Source: Azospirillum cavernae (lineage in GTDB: Bacteria; Pseudomonadota; Alphaproteobacteria; Azospirillales; Azospirillaceae). Taken from it: 64,000 nucleotides of DNA. Positions within the stretch are counted from its first letter, which is position 1; every line of letters starts with the position of its first letter. Shown one piece after another: positions 32,597 to 40,866 of the stretch. The stretch lies in the NCBI RefSeq assembly GCF_003590795.1, contig NZ_QYUL01000002.1:310001-374000 (forward strand). Direction: 5' to 3'. A program made the position numbers and the translations under genes. The notes under the pieces were generated by a model. That model worked only from the letters and a program-made list of their open reading frames with translations. It was not told the DNA's origin and made no database searches.

Positions 32597-32763
32597 CCGG
32601 GGATTTCCCGGCATGACGGCGGCCAACGCCCGCCCGGAAAAACGTCCGAAAAAAATTCCGATGTCCGCGCAGGAGCCGCGCCCCCCGTCCGTATCCCTTC
32701 ACACAGGGATGTCTGTGCAGGACGGGGCGGCGGGCCGCGTCGGAACGGAAAGGATGCCGGGTC

Positions 32764-33462
32764 ATGGCCGACGATGCAGTCTCAAGCGTCAGTTCCATGG
32801 TGTCGAGCCTCAACGCCTCCATCGCCAACGCGGTGTCGGCGCTTCAGGCCTCGCAAACCACCACTTCCGCTGAGGAGGTGAAGACCTACGAGAAGACCGT
32901 CAAGAAATCGACGCTGAGCAACTCGGGCGCCGCCACCGACATCGGCATTCTCGCCAAGAACACCACCCGCCTGAACGTCGCCAGCACGCTGGCCGCCAAC
33001 GACACCGTTGATTTCTACAAGTTCAAGACGACCAGCGCGGGCGAAGCCACCTTGGGCCATGTCGGCGACGACGGGGTGCATGTCCAGTTGATGAACCGGC
33101 TGGGCACCGTTCTGGCCGACAGCGACCCCAAGGCCGGGGATCGGTACGACTCCTTCAAATCCTTGGAAAAGGGCAATCTGACCCTCGACAAGGGCGACTA
33201 CACCCTGCGCATCACCCGCGACAAGGGCGAGTCGGCCAAGGATCCGAAAAACTACGCGCTTCAGCTTGTGATGGGCAGCTACAGCCAGGATTACGACACC
33301 GTCGCCAAACAGCCCGCCAAAGGCGACAACCCGTATCAATTGTCCACCGGCCAGCAAGCCATGCTGGACGGCTTGAACACGGCGATCAGTTCGATGAATT
33401 CGATCACCACCGGCCAGACCGGCACCGAAAAGCTGATGGGCAGCTTCAGCCTGTTCGTCTGA
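32764..33462 (+). CDS. Unknown protein with a PPC-like beta domain
   Basis: The 232-residue protein starts with Ser/Ala-rich helices (SSVSSMVSSLNASIANAVSA). A central beta sandwich follows (residues ~65-165): ANDTVDFYKFKTTSAGEATL, VQLMNRLGTVLADSD and LEKGNLTLDKGDYTLRITRD, the pattern of bacterial pre-peptidase C-terminal (PPC) domains that accompany secreted enzymes. A helical tail (TGQQAMLDGLNTAISSMNSI) closes it. There is no signal peptide and no enzyme domain. The Ser-rich helical ends resemble secreted filament or type I-exported proteins, but export is only inferred. Gene neighbours give no clue. Confidence 0.6.
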   Translation: MADDAVSSVSSMVSSLNASIANAVSALQASQTTTSAEEVKTYEKTVKKSTLSNSGAATDIGILAKNTTRLNVASTLAANDTVDFYKFKTTSAGEATLGHVGDDGVHVQLMNRLGTVLADSDPKAGDRYDSFKSLEKGNLTLDKGDYTLRITRDKGESAKDPKNYALQLVMGSYSQDYDTVAKQPAKGDNPYQLSTGQQAMLDGLNTAISSMNSITTGQTGTEKLMGSFSLFV

Positions 33463-33513
33463 GCGTCGGCAATGCTATGAGGCGTCTCCCGCCCCGCCGC
33501 CGGAGACGCCCCC

Positions 33514-34104
33514 ATGCCGTCCTACACCCTGCTCACCCCCGCCGATTGCCGCCGCGTTCCCTGGAAAAACGGTCTGGGGACGACCACCGAAATCGCCGTC
33601 GAGGCGCTGACCGCCGAGCGTTTCCTGTGGCGCGTCAGCATCGCCGACGTCGCCGCGCCCGGCCCCTTTTCCAACTTCACCGGCTATGATCGGCTGATCG
33701 CCGTGATCGAAGGGGTCGGCATGACCCTGTCGGTGAATGGCGGCGCCCCGGTGGCGCGTCGGCGGATGGAACCGGCCTTCGCCTTCCCCGGCGAGGCGGC
33801 GGTCGATTGCGCCCTGCTCGACGGGCCGATCCGCGATTTCAACCTGATGCTGGACCGCGCCAACGCCACAGGGGCCGTCACGCTGCTGAGCGGCGGCGAC
33901 TGCCTCGCGTCGGGCGAGGTGGTGCTGGTCCACGCGCTGAGCGGAACCACGCGGGTGCGACCCGCCGACGGCGACGCCATCCCGGTTCCGCCCGGCCACA
34001 GCCTGTTGTTGCGCGGCGTGACGACGGCTCTTGTGTCGGCTCTCGACGGGGCCGAGGCCGTCGTCGCCGAAATCCGCCGCCGTGAAAGCGGGGTTGCGGC
34101 CTGA
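33514..34104 (+). CDS. HutD/Ves family protein
   Basis: The 196-residue bicupin has the family start CRRVPWKNGLGTTTEIAVE, then FLWRVSIADVAAPGPFSNFTGYDRLIAVIEG and the DCALLDGPIRDFNLMLDR strand. HutD is found in histidine-utilisation operons and Ves in E. coli cold response; its biochemical job is unsettled. No other hut gene is near, so this copy is an orphan. It begins 51 bases after the PPC-like gene and ends shortly before the HPP palindrome. Confidence 0.9.
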   Translation: MPSYTLLTPADCRRVPWKNGLGTTTEIAVEALTAERFLWRVSIADVAAPGPFSNFTGYDRLIAVIEGVGMTLSVNGGAPVARRRMEPAFAFPGEAAVDCALLDGPIRDFNLMLDRANATGAVTLLSGGDCLASGEVVLVHALSGTTRVRPADGDAIPVPPGHSLLLRGVTTALVSALDGAEAVVAEIRRRESGVAA

Positions 34105-34119
34105 GCGCTTGACCATGTC

Positions 34120-34174
34120 GGCGCATCTTTGTACCGTTCGGTCATAATTTGAACGAAAGGTACAAAGATGCGCC
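34120..34174. promoter_or_regulatory. 21-bp inverted repeat covering the HPP gene ribosome site and start codon
   Basis: The arm at 34120-34140 (core ATCTTTGTACCGTTCG) is repeated in reverse at 34154-34174 with a single mismatch (20 of 21). The 13-base spacer includes CATAAT, a possible -10 box. The right arm contains the ribosome site (GAAAGG) and the ATG at 34168. It is either an operator for the TetR protein encoded next, or an mRNA hairpin that hides the start of translation, or both. Confidence 0.75.
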
Positions 34175-34656
34175 GTTACCTCGCCCCCCATCTGCCCGCC
34201 ACGCCGCTGACGCGCAGCCTGCTCGCCGGGCTGGGGGCTGTTCTGGCCGTCGGGCTGGTCGGGGGCTTGAGCCTTCAGGTGGGCACGCCTTTGCTGATGG
34301 CGCCCTTCGGGGCCAGTTGCGTTCTGCTGTTTTCCGTACCGGGCAGCCCGCTGTCGCAGCCGATGCACGTCGTCGGCGGGCATCTTCTGTCCACACTGGT
34401 CGCCTTGACGCTGCGTCTGGCTCTGCCGAACGAGTGGTGGGCGGTGGCGCTGGCCGTTGGGTTGGCCATCGCCCTGATGGCGGCGTTCCGCGTCACCCAC
34501 CCGCCCGCCGGGGCCGATCCCATCGTGGTGTTCGCCGCCGATCCCGGTTTTTCCTATTTGCTGACGCCGGTGCTGGCCGGGTCGGTCAGCATGGTGTTGA
34601 TCGCCGTGCTTTACCACCGGCTGACCAGGACCCCCTACCCGATGAAGCCCGCCTGA
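34168..34656 (+). CDS. HPP family membrane protein
   Basis: The 162-residue protein has four hydrophobic helices and the motif that names the family, THPPAGADPIVVF, plus the first-loop LLMAPFGASCVLLF. HPP proteins are integral membrane proteins; some members in cyanobacteria and plastids transport nitrite, but most bacterial ones are untested. The stop overlaps the TetR gene start (TGATG), so the two are co-translated. The palindrome at its 5' end points to autoregulation of the pair. Confidence 0.92.
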   Translation: MRRYLAPHLPATPLTRSLLAGLGAVLAVGLVGGLSLQVGTPLLMAPFGASCVLLFSVPGSPLSQPMHVVGGHLLSTLVALTLRLALPNEWWAVALAVGLAIALMAAFRVTHPPAGADPIVVFAADPGFSYLLTPVLAGSVSMVLIAVLYHRLTRTPYPMKPA

Positions 34657-35219
34657 TGGCCCGCAGCGTCGCCGAACGCGCCGACGTCCTGCCCGTTCTG
34701 GGCGAGCTGTTCCGCGCCCATGGTTTCGAGGGGGCCAGCCTTGCCGTGATCGCCAAGGCCACCGGGCTTGGCAAGGGCAGCCTGTATAATTTCTTCCCCG
34801 GCGGGAAGGAGGAGATGGCGGCGGCGGTCCTCGCCAACGTCGAAGAGTGGTTTGAAACCAACCTGTTCGCCCCGCTGTCCGACGCGCCCGACGGGCCGGC
34901 GGCCATCGCCGCGATGTTCACGGCGGTGGACGGCTATTTCCGGTCGGGCCGCCGGATGTGTCTGGTCGGGGTCTTCGCGCTGGGCGACATCCGCGACCCG
35001 TTTAGCGCGCGGATCCAGGGCTATTTCCAGCGCTGGGTCGATGCTCTGGCCGCCGCTCTGGTCCGCGCCGGACAGGACCCGGACGAGGCGCGGGGCGTGG
35101 CCGAGGAGGTGGTGGCGGGCATCCAGGGCGGGCTGGTGATGGCGCGCGCCACCGACGACCCGGCGCTGTTCGGGCGCGTGCTCGACCGTCTGCGGCGGCG
35201 CTGCGGGCTGGCGGAATAG
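34656..35219 (+). CDS. TetR/AcrR family transcriptional regulator
   Basis: The 187-residue protein has the TetR N-terminal helix-turn-helix: VLPVLGELFRAHGFEGASLA, VIAKATGLGKGSLYNFFPGG, KEEMAAAVL. The C-terminal half resembles the LmrA/YxaF-like ligand domain (GYFRSGRRMCLVGVFALGD, RWVDALAAALVRAG). It is translationally coupled to the HPP gene, so it probably represses that operon through the 34120-34174 palindrome. The ligand is unknown. Confidence 0.93.
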   Translation: MARSVAERADVLPVLGELFRAHGFEGASLAVIAKATGLGKGSLYNFFPGGKEEMAAAVLANVEEWFETNLFAPLSDAPDGPAAIAAMFTAVDGYFRSGRRMCLVGVFALGDIRDPFSARIQGYFQRWVDALAAALVRAGQDPDEARGVAEEVVAGIQGGLVMARATDDPALFGRVLDRLRRRCGLAE

Positions 35220-35225
35220 CCGCCG

Positions 35226-35933
35226 TCAGGCGGTTCCCAGCGGCTCCATCGTCGCCAAGCCGTCCCGGCCCTTGTCGCTCCGATCCGGGCCGCTCCGATC
35301 CGCGCGCGCCGCCGCCATGGTCAACGCCTGCCAATAAAGATCGAGCAGCGGGGCGGGCATGCCGCCCTCCTCATGGCCGGGCAGCGGCAGAACAGCGGCG
35401 GCGTGGGCCAGCGCGGCGGTGGCCGCGTTCACGCTGCGCGTCGCCGCCTCGCCAATCAGGGACAAGGTTTGCGCCAGCGCCGCCGCGTCGAAACGCAGCA
35501 AGGCCGGGGCGACGGTCAGTTGCGCCGCGCCGCCGCGCAGACGACCAATCGCCACATAAACATCGAGCAGATCGGCGCGATCCTCCGGCCGCAGCAACGC
35601 GGCGACGACGCGGTTGCCGGTCAACGGGCCGCCGCCGTCAAACTCGTACATCGTCGCGCGTTCTGTCTGCCGCAAACGGCCCAGCGGGTGGATGCGGGCG
35701 GTCAGCGGCGCTGCGGTCAGGCGCGCGGCCTCGTCGAACAGGTCGGGGTGGCCGCCCTCGCTGAGCACCACCAGCGGGGCGTCGGTCGCCGCCGCCGTCG
35801 CCAGCAAGCGGGATAGGAACGCCAGCGGGTCGGTCGGCGTCGCCGCGTCGCTGGCCGCATCCGCCGCCGCGTCCTGCAACAGCCCGGCGCCCCGGCGCAG
35901 CATCGCCTCGGCAAAGCTGATGTCGGTGTCCAT
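35226..35933 (-). CDS. Conserved hypothetical protein, 235 residues
   Basis: An ATG behind AAGGGGAGAGGCGCC gives an Ala-rich protein with no signal peptide or membrane helix. It begins SFAEAMLRRGAGLLQDAAAD and contains APLVVLSEGGHPDLFDEAAR, RLRQTERATMYEFDGGGPLT and a long helix AAATRSVNAATAALAHAAAV-like stretch. I recognise no family or catalytic motif. It lies convergent with the TetR gene (seven-base gap) and downstream of the marC gene on the same strand. Confidence 0.65.
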   Translation of the reverse strand: MDTDISFAEAMLRRGAGLLQDAAADAASDAATPTDPLAFLSRLLATAAATDAPLVVLSEGGHPDLFDEAARLTAAPLTARIHPLGRLRQTERATMYEFDGGGPLTGNRVVAALLRPEDRADLLDVYVAIGRLRGGAAQLTVAPALLRFDAAALAQTLSLIGEAATRSVNAATAALAHAAAVLPLPGHEEGGMPAPLLDLYWQALTMAAARADRSGPDRSDKGRDGLATMEPLGTA

Positions 35934-36007
35934 GGCGCCTCTCCCCTTGTTCGCGGTTGGGGGCTGTTTGTAGGACAAGCGGGCGGGTCGGCTCAACCGT
36001 TTGCGCG

Positions 36008-36634
36008 TCAGTGGGGCGGATAGACGCTGGTGACGCCGGACAGGATGGTCTGCGCCGCCAGCGCCGCCAGCACGATGCCCAGCACCCGGCTGACCGTGTG
36101 GATCACCGTGCGGCCCAGCATCTTGCGCACCATGTCGGCCCCCAGCAGAATCAGCGTCACCCCGCCGATCACCGTCGCCGCCGCCCCCAGCACGCTGAGT
36201 TGCCCGGCCACCGAGCCGCCGGAACGGTCCATCAGCAGCAGGATCGAGGTGATGGCCCCCGGCCCGGCGATCAACGGCACCGCCAGCGGAAAGACGGCGA
36301 CGTCGTGGGCGTCCTCGTCGGTCAAGGCCGCGTCGGTGTCGCGCTCCTTACGGTCGGAGCGTTTGCCGAACAGCATTTCAAAGGCGATCCAGAACAACAG
36401 CGCGCCGCCGGCGATGCGGAAGGCGGGCATTTCGATGGTCAGGGTTTCCAGGACCAGCTTGCCAAAATAGGCGAAGAAGACGAGCACGGCGAAGGCGATG
36501 GCCGTGCCGCGATAGGCGATCATCCGCTTTTGCCGCGCCTCGAACCCGCGCGTCAGCGCGATGAACAGCGGCACCAGCCCCGGCGGATCGACCACGACGA
36601 AAAAGATCACGAGGTTGCTGATGTAATCGGACAC
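36008..36634 (-). CDS. MarC family integral membrane protein
   Basis: The 208-residue protein has six hydrophobic helices and MarC landmarks: FFVVVDPPGLVPLFIALTRG near the start, IAGGALLFWIAFEMLFG and FPLAVPLIAGPGAITSILLL. MarC was once linked to multiple antibiotic resistance, but this was later withdrawn, and the function remains unknown. The start is a GTG at 36634 preceded by AGGAG; there is no ATG at the family N-terminus. The gene is 26 bases downstream of the acetyltransferase gene. Confidence 0.92.
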   Translation of the reverse strand: MSDYISNLVIFFVVVDPPGLVPLFIALTRGFEARQKRMIAYRGTAIAFAVLVFFAYFGKLVLETLTIEMPAFRIAGGALLFWIAFEMLFGKRSDRKERDTDAALTDEDAHDVAVFPLAVPLIAGPGAITSILLLMDRSGGSVAGQLSVLGAAATVIGGVTLILLGADMVRKMLGRTVIHTVSRVLGIVLAALAAQTILSGVTSVYPPH

Positions 36635-36659
36635 GGGCGCGGCTCCTGTCGCAAGAGTG

Positions 36660-37244
36660 TCAAAGACCGACGGCGGGCTGCGGCGGCCCGATTGGATCCC
36701 CCTGGACGCGCCCGAACCAACGAGCGTCGTGATAGGCGTTCTTGAACCAGCCCCGCCCGCGCGTCGTTCCTTCGTACCGGAAGCCAACCTTTTCCAGCAC
36801 CCGATCCGACGCGCCGTTGCCCAGCAGCGTCCACGCTTCCATGCGGTGGAGGCCGAACAGGTCATGGCCGCAGACGACGACGGCGCGCATCGCCTCCGTC
36901 ATCACGCCCCGGCCCCAGAAAGCGGGGTGAATCTCATAGCCGACGCCCGCGCAACTCCACTCCCGCATGAAGTAGTTGAAGCGCACGGCCCCGATGAAGG
37001 CGGCGGTCTGGCGTTCTTCAATGATCCAGGAGCAACCAAGCCCATGGGGGAAGGCGCCCGCCATCATCTGGGCGAACTCCCGGCCCTGCTCTGGCGTCGG
37101 GTCGTCGGGCCAATTGGAAAACTCCGTGACGCCCGGCGTCGCCAGCAGCGCGCGAAAGGGTTCGGCGTCCTGCGGCGTCACCGCGCGCAAAAGGAGCCGG
37201 TCGGTGGTCAGCACCGGAAACTCCGTGACCTCGGCCATCGGCAT
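36660..37244 (-). CDS. GNAT family N-acetyltransferase (RimJ/RimL type)
   Basis: The 194-residue protein fits RimJ/RimL-like acetyltransferases: LTTDRLLLRAVTPQDAEPFR at the start, CSWIIEERQTAAFIGAVRFN, GVGYEIHPAFWGRGVMTEAM with the acetyl-CoA loop, and MEAWTLLGNGASDRVLEKVG followed by FRYEGTTRG. It acetylates an amine, perhaps a ribosomal or other protein N-terminus; the substrate cannot be read. MAEVTEF (37238) is an alternative start. It probably forms a transcript with marC. Confidence 0.92.
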   Translation of the reverse strand: MPMAEVTEFPVLTTDRLLLRAVTPQDAEPFRALLATPGVTEFSNWPDDPTPEQGREFAQMMAGAFPHGLGCSWIIEERQTAAFIGAVRFNYFMREWSCAGVGYEIHPAFWGRGVMTEAMRAVVVCGHDLFGLHRMEAWTLLGNGASDRVLEKVGFRYEGTTRGRGWFKNAYHDARWFGRVQGDPIGPPQPAVGL

Positions 37245-37316
37245 TGCGCGCGTCCCCTCGCCCGTTTGTCAAAAATCGGTTTGTTGGCGCAATCATAGGC
37301 GCGCCCAGCCTGGGCG

Positions 37317-38009
37317 TCACGCCCCGTTCAGCGCCGGACCGAAAGCGTCCAGCCCGGCAAAACCGGCGGGGGTCAGGCGGTAGGTTCCGCGCGCCACCCG
37401 CTCGAACCAGCCATAGACGTCGCGCTGCAACAAAGCGCCGACGTCCTTCGGCGCTCCGGCGGCCCGCAACGCCGCCACCGTCTGCGGCCCGTCGCGCAAC
37501 AGCCGGGCGCAGCGCAACGCGTCCTGGCGATAGGCGGTGACGATGGGCACGCGGGTCGAGCCACCCCGGTTGTGATCGCCGACCCGGCGGGCGTGTTCGC
37601 CCAGCAAGCGGGTGGTTCGTTTCTTGTCCTTGCGCGGAACATAGGGGACGGGGTCGAGCAGGACGGTGACGCGATGCCCCTCGGCCAGCTCTGGATCGAC
37701 GATCATCAGCCCAACGCCCAGACGGCGGCAGAGCTTTTTGACGCCCGAATCCAGCGGCGAGGCCCCGGTCGCCCGCCGCCCCGGCTGCGGCACCGCCAGA
37801 TAAACCAAATCGGTCACGGCCAGCCGGTCCACCCCCTGAAGCACCAGATCCAGGGTGAAGCGCCGTTTCAACTCGACGATGACCGGCGGCTCGTCGCCGC
37901 GCACGGCGACCAGATCGCAGCCCTTGACCTCGCCCTTCACGGCGTAGCCCTGCCCTTCGAGAAAGGCTTTCACCGGGGCGTAGAGGTCAGTTTCAGCGGC
38001 GACGGTCAA
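37317..38009 (-). CDS. DUF2161 family protein, predicted PD-(D/E)XK nuclease fold
   Basis: The 230-residue protein has a PD-(D/E)XK-type core: E6 in AAETDLYAPVKAFLEGQG, then CDLVAVRGDEPPVIVELKRR, giving Asp and Glu-x-Lys at the spacing of the metal site. The second half contains a basic region (VPRKDKKRTTRLLGEHARRV) and a winged-helix-like end (LLQRDVYGWFERVARGTYRL). DUF2161 is annotated as a putative phosphodiesterase without tested function. Its start overlaps the ccdB stop by four bases, so it is translated as the third gene of a ccdA-ccdB operon. Confidence 0.8.
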   Translation of the reverse strand: MTVAAETDLYAPVKAFLEGQGYAVKGEVKGCDLVAVRGDEPPVIVELKRRFTLDLVLQGVDRLAVTDLVYLAVPQPGRRATGASPLDSGVKKLCRRLGVGLMIVDPELAEGHRVTVLLDPVPYVPRKDKKRTTRLLGEHARRVGDHNRGGSTRVPIVTAYRQDALRCARLLRDGPQTVAALRAAGAPKDVGALLQRDVYGWFERVARGTYRLTPAGFAGLDAFGPALNGA

Positions 38010-38329
38010 AAGTCGCCCGTCAGCACGTCGATGGCGCGGCGGATCTCCGCGCGGGCCGTGAGCAAAGACGCCACCACCGGCCCGATGTCGGACACGGCGA
38101 CCGCCGCCATTTCAGGCGTCATCGCGACGAACGTTTCATCCGCCACGGTGACGACCGGCATGATGTCCCGAATTGGCTTCGGCGCCTTTGCCTGCCGCAC
38201 CAACGGAACCACCAACTTGGAGCGGCTCACCTCGACATAGTCGCCCTGAACGATCAGCAAATAAGGAACCGGGTGATCGCGTCGGCTTCCCGCAACCGGA
38301 TTGCGGCACACATCCAGGAAACGCATCAA
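38006..38329 (-). CDS. ccdB: CcdB family toxin with altered C-terminus
   Basis: This 107-residue protein aligns along its length with F-plasmid CcdB, including VVPLV, MPVVTVADETFVAMTPEMAAVAVSDIG-type segments (for example VADETFVAMTPEMAAV) and the C-terminal helix AEIRRAIDVL. CcdB poisons DNA gyrase. F-plasmid CcdB needs its last residues Trp-Gly-Ile; here the chain ends VLTGDF with no Trp-Gly-Ile, so gyrase poisoning is uncertain. It overlaps ccdA and the DUF2161 gene by four bases each. Confidence 0.88.
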   Translation of the reverse strand: MMRFLDVCRNPVAGSRRDHPVPYLLIVQGDYVEVSRSKLVVPLVRQAKAPKPIRDIMPVVTVADETFVAMTPEMAAVAVSDIGPVVASLLTARAEIRRAIDVLTGDF

Positions 38330-38511
38330 AAAAGCCGTAGCTCGTCGCTGAACAGGCCATTGGCGTCAATGTAGGCGTCATAAGCGGCGAAGGCTTCCCG
38401 ATTCTCCTCGACCCATTTCTGGATCTCGGCTTCGGTCGCGCGGGGTTTTTCGCGCGAAGTCTTGGCCGCGCTCTCTTCGACCACGGCGCGGTGAACGGCG
38501 AAGCGGCTCAT
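38326..38511 (-). CDS. ccdA: CcdA family antitoxin, shortened N-terminus
   Basis: The 61-residue product keeps the toxin-binding tail of CcdA (KWVEENREAFAAYDAYIDAN, GLFSDELRLF, against RWKAENQEGMAEVARFIEMN in the F plasmid). The N-terminal ribbon-helix-helix that binds DNA is not evident: residues 1-30 (SRFAVHRAVVEESAAKTSRE) do not show its strand. The ATG at 38511 is chosen because GCAGGAG lies at normal distance from it; ATG 38520 would sit directly against that ribosome site. The last codons overlap ccdB by four bases. Confidence 0.82.
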   Translation of the reverse strand: MSRFAVHRAVVEESAAKTSREKPRATEAEIQKWVEENREAFAAYDAYIDANGLFSDELRLF

Positions 38512-38602
38512 GACGGTCATCTCCTGCACCTTGACATGCCGAGTATGACCCATGAGCCGAACGCCGTCCAGAGACGCGGGGGGCGGAGGCGCAGGCGGAG
38601 CG

Positions 38603-40756
38603 TTACGCCGCCGCCTTCTTCTTGCTCAGAATCGCCAGAATTTCCGCCGCCGCCTTGGGGATGTTGGTGCCCGGCCCGTAGATGGCCGCCGCGCCCGCCT
38701 TGTAGAGGTAATCGTAATCCTGCGGCGGGATCACGCCGCCGCACACCACCAGAATGTCGCCCGCGCCCTGGCGGCGCAGCTCCTCGACCAGTTGCGGCAC
38801 CAGCGTCTTGTGACCGGCGGCTTGGCTCGACACGCCGATGACGTGCACGTCGTTTTCCACGGCTTGGCGCGCCGCCTCGTCCGGGGTTTGGAACAGCGGG
38901 CCGATGTCCACGTCAAAGCCGATGTCGGCGAAGCTGGTGGCGATCACCTTGGCCCCACGGTCATGGCCGTCCTGGCCCATCTTGACCACCAGGATGCGCG
39001 GACGGCGGCCTTCCTCGGCGGCGAAGGCGGCGACGTCCTCCTGGATCTTCTTGAACCCGGCGTCGCCCTCATAGGCCGAGCCATAGACGCCCGACACCGA
39101 GCGGATGACCGCGACGTGACGGGTGAAGGCCTTTTCCAGCGCGTCGGAGATTTCGCCGACGGTGGCGCGGGCGCGGGTGGCGACCACCGCCAAGGCCAGC
39201 AGATTGCCCGACTTGTCCGTCGCCGCTTGAGTCAGCGCGTCCAGCGCCGCGCGGCACGCCGCCTCGTCGCGGCTGGCGCGGATGGTCTTCAGGCGGGTGA
39301 TCTGCGATTCGCGGACGGCGGTGTTGTCGATGTCGAGAACGTCCACGCCCTCCGGGTTTTCCGGGCGGTATTTGTTGACGCCGACGATCACCTCTTCGCC
39401 CCGGTCGATGGCGGCCTGACGGCGGGCGGCGGCCTCCTCAATCAACAGCTTGGGCATGCCGCTTTCCACGGCCTTGGTCATGCCGCCCAGCTCTTCCACG
39501 CGGTCAATCAGCTCCATCGCCGCCTTGGCGAGGCTGTGGGTCAGATTCTCGACGTAGAAGGAGCCGCCCAGCGGATCGACCACCTTGGTCACGCCGGTTT
39601 CCTCGGCGATGACCAATTGGGTGTTGCGGGCGATGCGGGCGGAGGTCTGCGTCGGCAGGCCCAGCGCCTCGTCAAAGGCGTTGGTGTGCAGCGACTGCGT
39701 GCCGCCCAGCACCGCCGCCATCGCTTCGATGGTGGTGCGGATGACGTTGTTGTAGGGGTCTTGCTCCGTCAGGCTGACGCCCGAGGTCTGGCAATGGGTG
39801 CGCAGCGCCAGCGAGCGGGCGTCCTTCGGCGCGAATTTCTCCTGCATCAGGGTGGACCACAGCAGGCGCGCGGCGCGCAGCTTGGCGATCTCCATGAAGA
39901 AATTCATGCCGATGGAGAAGAAGAAGGACAGGCGCGGCGCGAATTTGTCGACCGGCAGACCCTTTGACATCGCGGCGCGGACATATTCCAGACCGTCGGC
40001 GATGGTGAAGGCCAGCTCCTGCACCGCCGTCGCCCCGGCTTCCTGCATGTGATAGCCGGAAATCGAGATCGAGTTGAACTTCGGCATGTGCTGCGAGGTG
40101 TACTCGATGATGTCGGCGATGATCCGCATCGAGGGTTCGGGCGGGTAGATGTAGGTGTTGCGGACCATGAACTCCTTCAGAATGTCGTTCTGAATGGTGC
40201 CGCTCAACTTGTCCTGGGACACGCCCTGCTCTTCCGCCGCGACGATGTAACCGGCCAGGATCGGCAGAACCGCGCCGTTCATCGTCATCGACACCGACAT
40301 CTTGTCGAGCGGGATGTCGGAGAACAGGATCTTCATGTCCTCGACGCTGTCGATGGCGACGCCCGCCTTGCCGACGTCGCCGACGACGCGCGGGTGATCG
40401 CTGTCATAGCCGCGATGGGTCGCCAGATCGAAGGCGACCGACAGGCCCATCTGCCCGGCCTTCAGGTTCGCCTTGTAAAAGGCGTTGCTGGCCTCGGCGG
40501 TCGAGAAACCGGCGTATTGGCGGATGGTCCAGGGCTTCACCGCGTACATCGTGCCGCGCGGGCCGCGCGTGAAGGGCGGGAAGCCCGGCAGCGTGTCGAG
40601 TTCCAGCCCTTCCAGATCGGCGGCGGTGTAGAGCGCCTTGACGTCCAACCCCTCCGGCGTCTTCCACACCAGCTTGGAGAGGTCGGCGTCGGCGCCGAGA
40701 TCCTTGGCGGCCAGCTTGTCCCAATCGGCAAGGCTCTTCTTGGGGAACTCGGTCAT
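38603..40756 (-). CDS. scpA: Methylmalonyl-CoA mutase, single-chain (ScpA type)
   Basis: The 717-residue enzyme interconverts (R)-methylmalonyl-CoA and succinyl-CoA with adenosylcobalamin, the last step of propionyl-CoA assimilation. The substrate barrel begins [20 protein letters not shown] and continues with [20 protein letters not shown]; the cobalamin domain at the C-terminus has [11 protein letters not shown] with the cobalt-ligand His598, then [20 protein letters not shown] and [20 protein letters not shown]. Both domains in one chain of this length are typical of the bacterial alpha subunit able to act as a homodimer. Upstream, a strong hairpin separates it from pccA. Confidence 0.97.
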   Translation of the reverse strand: MTEFPKKSLADWDKLAAKDLGADADLSKLVWKTPEGLDVKALYTAADLEGLELDTLPGFPPFTRGPRGTMYAVKPWTIRQYAGFSTAEASNAFYKANLKAGQMGLSVAFDLATHRGYDSDHPRVVGDVGKAGVAIDSVEDMKILFSDIPLDKMSVSMTMNGAVLPILAGYIVAAEEQGVSQDKLSGTIQNDILKEFMVRNTYIYPPEPSMRIIADIIEYTSQHMPKFNSISISGYHMQEAGATAVQELAFTIADGLEYVRAAMSKGLPVDKFAPRLSFFFSIGMNFFMEIAKLRAARLLWSTLMQEKFAPKDARSLALRTHCQTSGVSLTEQDPYNNVIRTTIEAMAAVLGGTQSLHTNAFDEALGLPTQTSARIARNTQLVIAEETGVTKVVDPLGGSFYVENLTHSLAKAAMELIDRVEELGGMTKAVESGMPKLLIEEAAARRQAAIDRGEEVIVGVNKYRPENPEGVDVLDIDNTAVRESQITRLKTIRASRDEAACRAALDALTQAATDKSGNLLALAVVATRARATVGEISDALEKAFTRHVAVIRSVSGVYGSAYEGDAGFKKIQEDVAAFAAEEGRRPRILVVKMGQDGHDRGAKVIATSFADIGFDVDIGPLFQTPDEAARQAVENDVHVIGVSSQAAGHKTLVPQLVEELRRQGAGDILVVCGGVIPPQDYDYLYKAGAAAIYGPGTNIPKAAAEILAILSKKKAAA

Positions 40757-40800
40757 CGACGCCTCCTGGTGGCTTCTTGTGCGCGTGGGCGGTCTTTGAA

Positions 40801-40841
40801 ACCCATCCCCCGCCGTTGCTGAGCGGCGGCGGGGGATGGGT
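40801..40841. terminator. Perfect 15-bp hairpin between pccA and scpA
   Basis: ACCCATCCCCCGCCG (40801-40815) pairs exactly with CGGCGGGGGATGGGT (40827-40841) around an 11-base loop. It lies downstream of pccA and upstream of scpA on the minus strand. There is no T run, so it may attenuate transcription or stabilise the pccBA message rather than fully end it. Confidence 0.65.
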
Positions 40842-40866
40842 CGGTGCAGGGCGTTTCCAACCCCAG

